A DNA stretch of 64,000 nt from Lutibacter sp. Hel_I_33_5 (GCF_007827455.1 NZ_VISM01000001.1:372001-436000); one strand, 5' to 3'; counted from the stretch's first letter, positions 54,545 through 63,815 are shown. Translations and numbers: made by a program. Notes: generated by a model not told the origin, from the letters alone.

Positions 54545-56950
54545 ATGACAAAATTATTTTGGTTTTGTGTTTTTGCTGTTTGTATAGTTACAAATACAAT
54601 AGCACAAGACTGCGTGTATACCTTTAAAGGGAAAATCACTGATTTTCATGACAATACAACAATAATTGATGCATCTGTTCATATAATAAATTTAAATAAA
54701 TACGCCACAACTAATGAAAAAGGTGTTTTTGAATTTACGAATTTATGTTCAGGAAAATTAATTATTGAAGTAAAGCATGTGGCATGTGAGCCTAAAAGAA
54801 TTACTATAAATTTAACTAAAAATTTATTTAAAGAAATTCTGTTAGAACATCATTTAGAAGAACTTAATGAAGTAGTTGTTAACTCGAATATCAAAACAGA
54901 AGTCACTAGTATAGAGCAATCTATTAAAAAAAATGTGATAGAACGTTTTACAGATAAATCGTTAGGCGATGCTTTAAAAACCATTAGTGGTGTATCTTCT
55001 TTAAACACTGGAAACTCTATTGTAAAACCAATGATTCATGGTTTACATAGTAGCAGGTTATTACTTATTAGTAATAATGTAAGAATGTTTGATCAAGAAT
55101 GGGGAGATGAACACGCTCCTAATATTGATATAAATGCTAGTGATAGAATTGATGTAATAAAAGGCGCAAATACACTAAAGTTTGGTAGTGATGCTATTGG
55201 AGGTATGATTTTTATTAAACCAAAAAAATACGCTATTAAAGACAGTCTTTTTGGAAGTTCTTTACTATCATTCAACTCAAATGGTTTGGGTGGCAACATA
55301 AATTCAGAAATTATAAAAACATATAAATCTGGGTTTTATGGAAAACTTCAAATGAGCTATAAACAGTTTGGAGATTTTAATGCACCTAATTACAACCTAA
55401 CAAATAGTGGTTTAAAAAGCTTAAACAGTTCTTTTAGATTTGGATATAATAGTTTTGAAGAAGGCTTTGATGCCTATTATAGTTATGTAAATAATGAGTT
55501 TGCCATTTTACAATCTTCACATATTGGAAATGTAAATGATTTAGTAGAAGCCATCAACAACAAGGAACCAAGAGTTCTTGACGGTTTTTCTTACACTATA
55601 AATAATCCAAGACAATCTATAGAACACCATTTAGGTAAAGTGGAAGCATATAAGCGTTTTAAAGGTTTTGGAAAACTAACAGTTCAGTACGATTTTCAAA
55701 TTAATAGACGAAAAGAATTTGATTTAAGAAGAGGAGAATTAAAAAATACTCCTGTTATAGATTTACGATTATTCACCAATAGTTTGCAATCTGATTTACA
55801 AATAGATTATACAGACAATTTAAAAATAAATACAGGTATTTTAGCCAGGTATCAACAAAATGATGCGGTTTCTGGGACAGGAACTAGAGCTTTAATTCCT
55901 GATTTTGATAAATATGAATTTGGTTTTTATACAATAGCAAATTATAATTTAAATGAAACCACAGAAATTAATGCTGGTTTACGTTATGATTATTCTAGTA
56001 TAAAGGCAAGAAAATGGTATAATGTTTCTGATTGGAATACAACTTATAATTATGATACGTTATTTCCTGAATTTGAAACTGGTACCATTGATGGAACTCG
56101 AATTTTAACAAATCCTGAGTTTTCATTTCATAACATTTCAACAAGTTTAGGTTTAGTTAAGAAGTTTGAAAATAATCTATCATTACTTTTCAATTATGGT
56201 TTAGCATCTAGAGTCCCAAATCCATCAGAATTATTTAGTGATGGATTACATCATAGTGCAGCTAGAATAGAAACAGGTTTATTAACTATTGATAAAGAGA
56301 TTGCTAATAAATTTGCTGTTTCTTTAGAAAGAAACAATGATCGTTTTGGATTTGTAATTAGCCCATATTTTAAGAGTATCAATAATTTTGTTCAATTAAT
56401 TCCAACAGGAATTACAACAACTATTAGGGGTGCTTTTCCAGTTTGGGAATACAATCAGGTAAATGCTCAACTATTTGGAATTGATATTGATGTGAATAAA
56501 AGAATTAGCAATCATTTTAATTACAAAGGAAGTTTTAGTTGGTTAAAAGGAACTAATACAACTAATGATATTCCTTTAATTCACATGCCAGCTACAAATT
56601 TCAGTAATCGTATTTCGTATATAAATGATGATTTGAATCAATTATCAATCAATTTAACACAAAAGACTATTTTACAACAAAATAGATATCCAAATTATAA
56701 CTTTAATACATTTAATGCAATACAGCAACAAAATGTATTTGTAGACATTAGTTCTACACCACCTACCTATTCATTATTTGGTTTAAACACCTCAGTCGTT
56801 TTTAAAGCTTTTAATAAGGGAAGCATAAAATTAGACTTTACTATTGAAAATTTATTTAATGTTTCTTATCGAGAACATCTAAATAGATTAAGATATTTTG
56901 CTGATGAAGTAGGTAGAAACTTTAACTTAAAAATTAAAATAAATTATTAA
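54545..56950 (+). CDS. TonB-dependent receptor, putative metal uptake
   Basis: An 801-aa outer-membrane receptor with a signal peptide (cleavage near TIAQD). A CarboxypepD_reg-like domain (about 25-105) is followed by ELNEVVV (TonB-box-like) and the plug (about 115-225) with MIHGLHSSRLLLISNNVR, FDQEWGDEHAPNID, DRIDVIKGANTLKFGSDAIGG. The WGDEHAPN type of plug is seen in receptors for zinc or other metals (ZnuD-like; recollection). The C-terminus GRNFNLKIKINY closes the barrel. Neighbours with His-rich segments support a metal ligand. Confidence 0.88.
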   Translation: MTKLFWFCVFAVCIVTNTIAQDCVYTFKGKITDFHDNTTIIDASVHIINLNKYATTNEKGVFEFTNLCSGKLIIEVKHVACEPKRITINLTKNLFKEILLEHHLEELNEVVVNSNIKTEVTSIEQSIKKNVIERFTDKSLGDALKTISGVSSLNTGNSIVKPMIHGLHSSRLLLISNNVRMFDQEWGDEHAPNIDINASDRIDVIKGANTLKFGSDAIGGMIFIKPKKYAIKDSLFGSSLLSFNSNGLGGNINSEIIKTYKSGFYGKLQMSYKQFGDFNAPNYNLTNSGLKSLNSSFRFGYNSFEEGFDAYYSYVNNEFAILQSSHIGNVNDLVEAINNKEPRVLDGFSYTINNPRQSIEHHLGKVEAYKRFKGFGKLTVQYDFQINRRKEFDLRRGELKNTPVIDLRLFTNSLQSDLQIDYTDNLKINTGILARYQQNDAVSGTGTRALIPDFDKYEFGFYTIANYNLNETTEINAGLRYDYSSIKARKWYNVSDWNTTYNYDTLFPEFETGTIDGTRILTNPEFSFHNISTSLGLVKKFENNLSLLFNYGLASRVPNPSELFSDGLHHSAARIETGLLTIDKEIANKFAVSLERNNDRFGFVISPYFKSINNFVQLIPTGITTTIRGAFPVWEYNQVNAQLFGIDIDVNKRISNHFNYKGSFSWLKGTNTTNDIPLIHMPATNFSNRISYINDDLNQLSINLTQKTILQQNRYPNYNFNTFNAIQQQNVFVDISSTPPTYSLFGLNTSVVFKAFNKGSIKLDFTIENLFNVSYREHLNRLRYFADEVGRNFNLKIKINY

Positions 56951-56961
56951 AACATAGAATT

Positions 56962-57531
56962 ATGAAAAATATAAACACCATAAAAACAATTAAATTATTA
57001 GCCATTTTATTTATTTCGGCATTAACTTTTACAGCATGTACTGGTGATGATCATGATGATGATGACCATGATCATGGAGAAGAATTAATAACTACAGTAA
57101 CCTATACATTAACCAACGGTAATGATGTTGTTACTTTAACTTTTTTAGATTTAGATGGTGAAGGTGGTAATGCAGGTACATACACTATTTCTGGTCCTTT
57201 AACAGCAAAAACAACTTATAGAGGTGTTATAAAGCTTGAAAATGCTACAGAATCTCCAGCGGAAGATATTACAGCTGAAGTTAAAGCAGAAGGTGATGAA
57301 CATGAGTTTTTCTATACCTCGGGTGTTTCTAGTATTACAATTGCTAAAACTGATAAAGATGGAAATGGTAATCCTTTAGGAATTGAAACTACACTAAGTA
57401 CAGCTGCTGCTGGTTCTGGTACCATTACTGTTATTTTAAAACATGAGCCTACTAAACCTAATGATGGAAGTTCTAGTAATGCTGGTGGAAGTACTGATGT
57501 TGAAGTAACATTTAATGTTACAGTTCAATAA
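56962..57531 (+). CDS. His/Asp-rich surface lipoprotein partner of the TonB receptor
   Basis: A 189-aa lipoprotein (lipobox TFTAC, Cys about residue 26) with a metal-binding-like stretch GDDHDDDDHDHGEE directly after the Cys. The rest is a beta-rich domain (ITTVTYTLTNGNDVVTLTFLDLDGEGG, GSGTITVILKHEPTKPNDG, TDVEVTFNVTV) of a type databases call type 1 periplasmic binding fold superfamily. It starts 11 bp after the receptor gene. It may trap and hand over the metal, as lipoprotein partners do for other receptors. Confidence 0.82.
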   Translation: MKNINTIKTIKLLAILFISALTFTACTGDDHDDDDHDHGEELITTVTYTLTNGNDVVTLTFLDLDGEGGNAGTYTISGPLTAKTTYRGVIKLENATESPAEDITAEVKAEGDEHEFFYTSGVSSITIAKTDKDGNGNPLGIETTLSTAAAGSGTITVILKHEPTKPNDGSSSNAGGSTDVEVTFNVTVQ

Positions 57532-57554
57532 TTAAAAAAAATCTTTCAATAATA

Positions 57555-57584
57555 AAAAAATCGATCAATTTTGGTCGATTTTTT
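57555..57584. terminator. Bidirectional terminator
   Basis: Stem AAAAAATCGATCAA / TTGGTCGATTTTTT (one G-T pair) with a 2-nt loop. It separates the metal-receptor unit from the converging alanine-racemase-like gene. Confidence 0.85.
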
Positions 57585-57605
57585 TATTGTCATACTTTTC
57601 TTTTT

Positions 57606-58895
57606 TTAAATATTTAAAAGACTCCAATTATTTACAATTTTAGCATTCCTTATGGCTAAAACTTCTCCAAATTGAAGAAAAACAAATTCGCTTTGGTGAG
57701 GTCTCAAAAAGACATAGTCTCCAACATCTAATTTTGTCTCATTAGAAGCATTAATCATAACTTGGTTAGTGCTTTTACCAAAAATAGCATTTCCAGAAAT
57801 ACCTTCTGGTTGATAATAATTTGCCATCCATGATCCACCAAAAATATAATAAGAATTTTGCATGTTAGGATCCCAAACATTTAAAATATTACTTAAAGAT
57901 TCAATACTAGGTAAGTTGGTATTATTATATTCTTTTAATATTGGCGTAGCAATAAAACTTGCCGGTTTAAATTGCTCTAATGTATCTATATCAAAGTCTG
58001 TAGGCATTACTGCAAAAGAACCTGCAGAAATATCATTTAAAGGTGAACTTGGTTGATTATGCAATCCTAAAGTTGGACTTCCAGCACCGTTAAAAGTTAA
58101 ATTATCGTTCCATAATTCTTGAAAATCATTTTTTACTAAATTTTTACATGCATTGTAAAAATCACACATATTTTGATATCCTTTTTCTCTAGATAATAAC
58201 ACTGAAGGCACTTTTACAATATGAGCGTCATAACCCATAAAGCCAGAAAATGTAACATGCTCTTTATTTTTACTAATGATTTGAAGAGACTTTCTTAAAC
58301 TTTCTAAAGTACTAAAACCTCCACGATGTAAGCCAACATCAATCTCTATATTTAATAATAATTTTATATTATTTTGTTTAGCAAAATTGATGTATTCATT
58401 TATTCTTTTCTCAGTATCTACAAGCCATTGTACTTGTTTACTAGCATGAAACCCATTTTCTACCACTAATGTATCATAATAATAATTTACGGCTTTAATA
58501 GGCATAGGTTTACCAAAAAGAATATCTATAGTTGTATCGGAATATTTTGAAATTTGAGTTAAAAAAGACTGATTAAAAATCATCAATTTTTTAGTACTCA
58601 CTTTTTGCATGATATAATTTAACAGCTCAATACTTGGTAATGATTTTACAACAACTCTAAAACTCTTATTTGTTGGAATTAATTTTTTTAGCTCCAATAA
58701 GTTTTCATCCAAAACATCTAAGTCTATCAATAAAAATGGATTTGCTTTTTTATATTTTTTTAAAGATTGATTTAATTTAGAAAAATAAGGAGCATAATTT
58801 CCACTTTTAGTTTTTAATAATCGTGCAATTAAACCAGCAAAAAATAACACCAATAAAGAGAATCCTGTAATTTTAAAAAATTTTCTTCTTTTCAT
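57606..58895 (-). CDS. Tat-leader alanine-racemase-fold PLP protein (DSD1/D-threonine-aldolase-like)
   Basis: A 429-aa protein. MKRRKFFKITGFSLLVLFFAGLI is a twin-arginine-like leader followed by a hydrophobic anchor. The PLP domain starts at PFLLIDLDVLDENLLELKKL; the PLP Lys is likely in FRVVVKSLPS. The C-terminal domain ends FLRPHQSEFVFLQFGEVLAIRNAKIVNNW, like amino-acid deaminase/aldolase (DSD1-type) enzymes, but the Cys of the metal site is absent. The ATG at 58893-58895 avoids overlap with the upstream oxidase gene (1-bp gap). A periplasmic PLP enzyme is unusual; Tat would allow export with cofactor bound. Substrate unknown. Confidence 0.78.
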   Translation of the reverse strand: MKRRKFFKITGFSLLVLFFAGLIARLLKTKSGNYAPYFSKLNQSLKKYKKANPFLLIDLDVLDENLLELKKLIPTNKSFRVVVKSLPSIELLNYIMQKVSTKKLMIFNQSFLTQISKYSDTTIDILFGKPMPIKAVNYYYDTLVVENGFHASKQVQWLVDTEKRINEYINFAKQNNIKLLLNIEIDVGLHRGGFSTLESLRKSLQIISKNKEHVTFSGFMGYDAHIVKVPSVLLSREKGYQNMCDFYNACKNLVKNDFQELWNDNLTFNGAGSPTLGLHNQPSSPLNDISAGSFAVMPTDFDIDTLEQFKPASFIATPILKEYNNTNLPSIESLSNILNVWDPNMQNSYYIFGGSWMANYYQPEGISGNAIFGKSTNQVMINASNETKLDVGDYVFLRPHQSEFVFLQFGEVLAIRNAKIVNNWSLLNI

Positions 58896-58896
58896 T

Positions 58897-60294
58897 TTAC
58901 CCAAAAATTTTATTAATATAATCGTTAGAAAAACGTTTTTTGGGGTCTAATTCGTTTCTTAATTTAACAAAATCGTCATATTTAGGATATAGTTTTTTAA
59001 TTCCTTCTCTGTCGTAATAACTTAATTTTCCCCAATGAGGACGGCCTTCATATCTTTTAAATATTTCATGAAAGATTGGAAAGTATTTATTGTATTCCTT
59101 ATCTGCGAATTGATGTACAGAAATAGACATAACATCTCTTTTATAAAATGGACTCATCCAAAAGTCATCTTGTTTTACAACCCTAATTTCCAAAGGAAAA
59201 AAGATAGGAACCTTCAATTTTTGTCCAGTTTTTAAAATTTCTCTTACACAAGCTATTCCCTTCTCTTTTGGAATTTGATATTCCATTTCATTAAATTTTA
59301 CATTTCTAACACTAGGGTATATTTTATAACTATCGTTTATTTTAGACGTCGAGTCTATTAATCCAGAAATTAAATTCTGAACTTTATCGGTTCTAGAACC
59401 AGAATCACCAGAAAGTGTTAATCCTAAGGCTAATAAAAAATCATCACTCAAAAAAGGCTGCTCTACTTTTGTAATATTTTTTGATGTTTTATTCAATGTT
59501 TTAACTACTACTTGATCAGAATAGAAGAATGGAAATATTTCAAAATTTCTATTTTCTTCTACTAAATTCCAAAAATTGTCCAAAGTTTCGTTTAAATCCG
59601 CTGGATACACTTTCTCTTCTAATTTATAAGTATCAGTTAGTTGTACCGTATATTCTGTAACTATTCCTAAACTTCCTAAGGCTACAGTTCCTCCATAAAA
59701 AATCTCACTATTTTCTTCTGAAGAACAATTTAATATTTCTCCGTTTGCTATGATTAATTTAAACTTTTTAACAAAACCAGCAAAACTTTGTAAATCCTTA
59801 CCCGTACCATGTGTAGAAGTTGAAACTGCACCACCTAAGGTTTGTTTATCAATATCCCCTTGATTTAGAAATGCTAAACCATTTTTATGTAATTGAGGAG
59901 TTAAATCACTTAAAGGTATTCCAGATTGAACAGTTACTTCTTTAGCATTCTTATCTATTGATATTATTTTATTTAAGTTTTTTAAGCTTGATAAAATATC
60001 ATTAGTAGGCACCACCGGACTAAATGAATGACCTCCACCAACAACTCTAAATTTATTAGAAGTGGTTTTTAATTTATTTATTAAATCCTGTTCGTTTTTA
60101 GGGATAAAAAAAGAAGAAGGTTCACACACTTGACCTCCTGACCAATTACTCCATTTATTAGATTCTTTTAATAGAAGAGAGGAATCTAAATTTTCGCTTA
60201 TTTTAGAATTAATAACATTTAATCCTGCTAAACCTCCAATGGCAGTTGCGCCAAGAACAATTCCTGTTCCTTTTAAAAATTTCCTTCGCTTCAT
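58897..60294 (-). CDS. Tat-leader FAD-linked aldonolactone-oxidase-like enzyme
   Basis: A 465-aa VAO-family flavoprotein with a twin-arginine leader, MKRRKFLKGTGIVLGATAIGG. The FAD domain shows NKFRVVGGGHSFSPVV (His could carry FAD covalently), QGDIDKQTLGGAVSTSTHGTGKD and GSLGIVTEYTVQL. The C-terminus has HWGKLSYYD, the HWGK motif of D-arabinono-1,4-lactone / L-gulonolactone oxidases. The donor substrate is a sugar acid lactone or alditol by analogy. Middle gene of a three-gene minus-strand unit (MFS carrier, oxidase, PLP protein). Confidence 0.85.
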   Translation of the reverse strand: MKRRKFLKGTGIVLGATAIGGLAGLNVINSKISENLDSSLLLKESNKWSNWSGGQVCEPSSFFIPKNEQDLINKLKTTSNKFRVVGGGHSFSPVVPTNDILSSLKNLNKIISIDKNAKEVTVQSGIPLSDLTPQLHKNGLAFLNQGDIDKQTLGGAVSTSTHGTGKDLQSFAGFVKKFKLIIANGEILNCSSEENSEIFYGGTVALGSLGIVTEYTVQLTDTYKLEEKVYPADLNETLDNFWNLVEENRNFEIFPFFYSDQVVVKTLNKTSKNITKVEQPFLSDDFLLALGLTLSGDSGSRTDKVQNLISGLIDSTSKINDSYKIYPSVRNVKFNEMEYQIPKEKGIACVREILKTGQKLKVPIFFPLEIRVVKQDDFWMSPFYKRDVMSISVHQFADKEYNKYFPIFHEIFKRYEGRPHWGKLSYYDREGIKKLYPKYDDFVKLRNELDPKKRFSNDYINKIFG

Positions 60295-60306
60295 ATAAGA
60301 ATAAAA

Positions 60307-61602
60307 TTATTGCACATATTTAGTTTTCTTCAACGTGCTTAACACAATAAAAGACGCTAAAAAGAAAATTGCTAATGCTAAAACAGACCATTGCATAGAG
60401 TCAGTTAACGCATATAACGCTCCATAAACTAAAGTCCCTAATACAATTGCTATTTTTTCTGTTACATCATAAAAACTAAAATAAGTGGCATGGTCTTCAG
60501 TTTCTGGTAATAATTTAGAATACGTAGATCTTGTTAATGATTGAATTGCTCCTTGTACCAAACCTAACATCCCTCCTAACCCATAAAAATATAATGCTAC
60601 ATTTTCTTGACTTTTATCTAACATAAAAGCACTAAAACAAACTAATGTCCAAATACCTAAAGTAACTTTTAAGGCTTTAATATTTCCCCATTTTTCTGAC
60701 AACCTTGAAAAAAGTAAAGCGCCTAATATCGCCACAATTTGAACTAATAAAATTGTAATTATCATATTTATTGCTGGTAAACCTAATTCTGAAGATCCAA
60801 AGATAGCAGCCATTAAAATAATAGTTTGCACACCAATACTTAATAAAAAGAATGCTATTAAAAAACGTTTTAAAGTTGGGTAATTCATTGCTTCTTTAGC
60901 AACAATTTTTAATTCTCTATATCCTTTCCAGATATAATCATTATCGGGTTGTTTGTTATATATATCATTAGGCAATCTTTTAAAAGTGACTTGGGCAAAA
61001 CCAATCCACCAAATCCCAACTAGTACAAATGAAATACGTGAAGCCATTCCTGTTGTTATACCAAATAAATCTGGCATTTGAATCATTATTAAATTAATGA
61101 TCAACAAAATAACAGATCCAGAATATCCATAAATAAACCCTTTTGCACTGGCTCTATCTTGCTGTTCTGGATGTGCAACTTCTGGCAAATATGCATTGTA
61201 AAAAACGATACTTGCCCAAAAACCTATACTTGCCAAAACAGTAAATACAATACCAATCCAAACTGTATCAATTCCATCAAAAAAGTATAAACTCATAACT
61301 GACAAACCTCCTAACCAACAAAAGAACTTCATAAATTTTTTCTTGCTTCCTGTATAATCTGCAATACCTGATAATATTGGAGAAATAAGAGCTACTACTA
61401 AAAAAGAAAATGATAACGCATAACTGTACAAGCTATCTGGATGCTCCCAATCCATCCAAAGAAAAGAAACTGTTTTCCCTTCTGTAATTGCACTAAAATA
61501 TAATGGGAAAATTGCGGTACTTATTACTAAAGAATACACTGAATTTGCCCAATCATAAAAAGCCCATCCATTAATTAATTTCTTATCTCCTATTTTAAGC
61601 AT
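60307..61602 (-). CDS. MFS transporter, UMF1/Atg22-like
   Basis: A 431-aa membrane protein with about 12 helices. INGWAFYDWANSVYSLVISTAIFPLYF near the N-terminus is the UMF1 family signature. The ATG at 61600-61602 is chosen because the longer frame would include the M48 gene's terminator hairpin. The gene leads the oxidase and PLP-enzyme genes by 12 bp, so it may carry their substrate or product; this is inference. Substrate unknown. Confidence 0.9.
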   Translation of the reverse strand: MLKIGDKKLINGWAFYDWANSVYSLVISTAIFPLYFSAITEGKTVSFLWMDWEHPDSLYSYALSFSFLVVALISPILSGIADYTGSKKKFMKFFCWLGGLSVMSLYFFDGIDTVWIGIVFTVLASIGFWASIVFYNAYLPEVAHPEQQDRASAKGFIYGYSGSVILLIINLIMIQMPDLFGITTGMASRISFVLVGIWWIGFAQVTFKRLPNDIYNKQPDNDYIWKGYRELKIVAKEAMNYPTLKRFLIAFFLLSIGVQTIILMAAIFGSSELGLPAINMIITILLVQIVAILGALLFSRLSEKWGNIKALKVTLGIWTLVCFSAFMLDKSQENVALYFYGLGGMLGLVQGAIQSLTRSTYSKLLPETEDHATYFSFYDVTEKIAIVLGTLVYGALYALTDSMQWSVLALAIFFLASFIVLSTLKKTKYVQ

Positions 61603-61630
61603 TAGTTTAGTTTTGAGTTGATTTAAAATA

Positions 61631-61660
61631 AAAAAGCCGTTCATTAAAATGAACGGCTTA
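61631..61660 (-). terminator. Terminator of the M48 peptidase gene
   Basis: Stem AAGCCGTTCATT / AATGAACGGCTT with a very short loop. On the minus strand it is followed by TTTTTTATTTT. It lies 22 bases after the M48 stop codon and just before the MFS start. Confidence 0.85.
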
Positions 61661-61681
61661 CAAGATACTAAAAGTATTTAT

Positions 61682-62515
61682 TTATTGTCCATTCAATTGC
61701 ATTTCTGCTTGTTTATTAAATTTTTCTGCAAACTTTTTGGCAGTTGGCAAATATGCCTTTAAATCTTGAATTCTAGATTGATTTGATGGATGTGTGCTTA
61801 AAAATTCTGGTGGCGCATTTTTAGATCCAGCTCGTTGACTCATACGAACCCAAACTTCTGCAGCTTCTTCACCATTATAACCTGCCATTAACATAAAAAC
61901 TAATCCTAATCTGTCTGCTTCCGTTTCGTGTGTTCTACTAAATGATAACATTCCTAATTGAGAACCTACACCATAAATCATATTCCACATTTGAGCTTGA
62001 CGCGGATTTTTACTCCCAGCAGTTCCAATTGCAAGTGCTACTCCACCTAGTTGTTGTACTTGTGCTGATGACATACGCTCTTGTCCATGTTTAGCAAAAG
62101 CATGAGCAACTTCATGTCCCATCACTGCTGCTACACCATCAATATTATCACAAATCGGCATGATACCGGTATAAAAAACTACTTTTCCTCCTGGCATACA
62201 CCAAGCGTTTACCGTTTTATCATCTATTAAATTAAATTCCCAGCGATAAGAATTTGCTTCACTCTGCATACCATTTGCACGCATAAATCTATCTACAGCA
62301 GCAGAAACATTTTTACCAACTTGCTTAATTTCATTTGTCATTTCTCTATTGGCAGACAATTTGTTTTTCTCTAAAAACCCTTTGTATTGTGCAAAACTTG
62401 CAGGTAACACTTGTGCATCACTTACAAAATTCACTCTCTTACGTCCTGTAATTGGTACGGTACTACATTCTATAAATAGTACACAAACAAACAATATGGC
62501 TAAATATTTTTTCAT
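61682..62515 (-). CDS. M48-family zinc metalloprotease lipoprotein
   Basis: A 277-aa lipoprotein (lipobox FIECS, Cys about 17). STVPITGRKRVNFVSD after the lipid site is typical of LoiP/BepA-like peptidases. The zinc motif is VMGHEVAHAFAKH (about residue 131) and the third ligand is in FSRTHETEADRLGLVFM. There is no TPR domain, so it is closer to LoiP/YcaL than BepA. Outer-membrane quality control is likely. Confidence 0.94.
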   Translation of the reverse strand: MKKYLAILFVCVLFIECSTVPITGRKRVNFVSDAQVLPASFAQYKGFLEKNKLSANREMTNEIKQVGKNVSAAVDRFMRANGMQSEANSYRWEFNLIDDKTVNAWCMPGGKVVFYTGIMPICDNIDGVAAVMGHEVAHAFAKHGQERMSSAQVQQLGGVALAIGTAGSKNPRQAQMWNMIYGVGSQLGMLSFSRTHETEADRLGLVFMLMAGYNGEEAAEVWVRMSQRAGSKNAPPEFLSTHPSNQSRIQDLKAYLPTAKKFAEKFNKQAEMQLNGQ

Positions 62516-62644
62516 TTTTTATGGTATTAAATCGTTATTAATTATGACACAAATCTTAAAAATAGTCACAAAAAAAATACGTTAATTATTTCCTTAAAGT
62601 TACGTATTCTATATAAATCTTAAAAATTATTTTTACAACTTATG

Positions 62645-62652
62645 TAAGTTTG
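62645..62652 (+). promoter_or_regulatory. Putative -7 element for msrB
   Basis: TAAGTTTG, an exact TAnnTTTG match. An ATG at 62660 would lie at about +1, so the ATG at 62693 (40 nt downstream) is the better start. Confidence 0.45.
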
Positions 62653-62692
62653 GTTTTATATGAACGTCAAAAAAACAGTTAAGAATCAATTT

Positions 62693-63169
62693 ATGAGGAA
62701 ATTAGTTGCCTTTTTTATTATTGGAATTTTATTGAGTTGTGCTACCAAAGCTCAAAATAAAACTGAAGAAAAAAAATATACCGTTACAAAGACTGATGCA
62801 GAATGGAAACGTCTTTTAAGTCCAGTACAGTATTATGTTTTACGTGAAGCTGGAACTGAAAGACCTTTTACAAGCCCGCTAAATAAAAATCACAAAAAAG
62901 GAACATTTACCTGTGCTGCATGTAAAACTCCTTTATATAAATCTGAACACAAATTTGATTCTGGTACTGGTTGGCCCTCTTTTGATAGAGCCATAAAAGG
63001 AAATGTAGAATTAGATGTAGATTATAAAATTGGGTATGCCAGAACCGAATTAAAATGTAATACTTGTGGAAGCCATTTAGGGCATTCTTTTAAAGATGGC
63101 CCTAAAGAAACAACAGGTATGCGACATTGCATAAATGGAATTGCTTTAGAGTTTGTTCCAAAAAATTGA
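62693..63169 (+). CDS. msrB: Peptide-methionine (R)-S-oxide reductase, lipoprotein form
   Basis: A 158-aa MsrB with a lipoprotein signal (FFIIGILLSC, Cys about 16), so it repairs methionine-R-sulfoxide in exported proteins. Zinc cysteines CAAC and CNTCGSHLGH, substrate motif GTGWPSFDRAI, and the catalytic Cys in MRHCINGIALEF are present. An upstream in-frame ATG (62660) would add 11 residues and sits at the predicted transcription start, so it is disfavoured. Confidence 0.93.
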   Translation: MRKLVAFFIIGILLSCATKAQNKTEEKKYTVTKTDAEWKRLLSPVQYYVLREAGTERPFTSPLNKNHKKGTFTCAACKTPLYKSEHKFDSGTGWPSFDRAIKGNVELDVDYKIGYARTELKCNTCGSHLGHSFKDGPKETTGMRHCINGIALEFVPKN

Positions 63170-63190
63170 TTTAACAAAAAGTCGTAAATT

Positions 63191-63217
63191 AGAGCTGATA
63201 TTTTATCAGCTCTTTTT
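63191..63217 (+). terminator. Terminator of msrB
   Basis: Perfect 10-bp stem AGAGCTGATA / TATCAGCTCT with a 2-3-nt loop, followed by TTTTT. It lies directly before the next ATG (63219). Confidence 0.85.
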
Positions 63218-63218
63218 T

Positions 63219-63815
63219 ATGAATACAACTTATCTTTCTAGCGCTAAAAAACAATTTGAATATTATAAATCACTTGGCGACAAAACTTTTAATCAATTAA
63301 CTGAAGATCAACTATTTTGGACTTCAAATAATGATGATAATTCTATTGCTATTATTGTAAAACATATAGCTGGGAATATGCTGTCTAGATGGACAAATTT
63401 CTTAACTGAAGATGGTGAAAAGGATTGGCGAAATAGAGATGATGAATTTGTAAATTCTTTTACAACCAAAGAAGAAATAATTGCTTGTTGGGAAAGTGGT
63501 TGGAAATGTTTATTTGAAACAATAAATTCATTAGAAACAGATGATTTAGAAAAAATTATCTACATAAGAAATCAAGGACACACGATTACTGAAGCAATAA
63601 ATAGACAGTTATGTCATTATTCGTATCATGTTGGACAAATTGTTTTTCTTGGAAAGCTTTTGTTAGGTGATGATTGGAATACGTTATCTGTTGCAAAAAA
63701 TGCTTCAAAAGAGTATAATGATGATAAGTTTAGCAAAGAAAAAACAAAAAACATTTTACGGAAGATTTGTAATTTATTGTTGTATCTTTCTATTTATTTA
63801 TATGATATAGTATGA
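63219..63815 (+). CDS. DUF1572 (DinB-like) protein, 3' end probably frameshifted
   Basis: A 198-aa helical-bundle protein of the DinB/YfiT-like superfamily: MNTTYLSSAKKQFEYYKSLGDKTFNQL, NSIAIIVKHIAGNMLSRWTNFL and HYSYHVGQIVFLGKLLLGDDWNTLS (metal-site histidines). After KFSKEKTK the frame continues into a hydrophobic tail, NILRKICNLLLYLSIYLYDIV, unlike the family. One extra A in the six-A run at 63746-63751 would give KEKTKKHFTEDL and stop at 63770-63772, which I recall as a family-like ending. The start at 63219 follows the msrB terminator. Confidence 0.8.
   Translation: MNTTYLSSAKKQFEYYKSLGDKTFNQLTEDQLFWTSNNDDNSIAIIVKHIAGNMLSRWTNFLTEDGEKDWRNRDDEFVNSFTTKEEIIACWESGWKCLFETINSLETDDLEKIIYIRNQGHTITEAINRQLCHYSYHVGQIVFLGKLLLGDDWNTLSVAKNASKEYNDDKFSKEKTKNILRKICNLLLYLSIYLYDIV

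Noticed and set aside
58897..58904. Eight-base overlap between the oxidase and PLP-protein genes
   Set aside because: It depends on a TTG start at 58902-58904; the ATG at 58893-58895 begins the MKRRKF leader and leaves a 1-bp gap.
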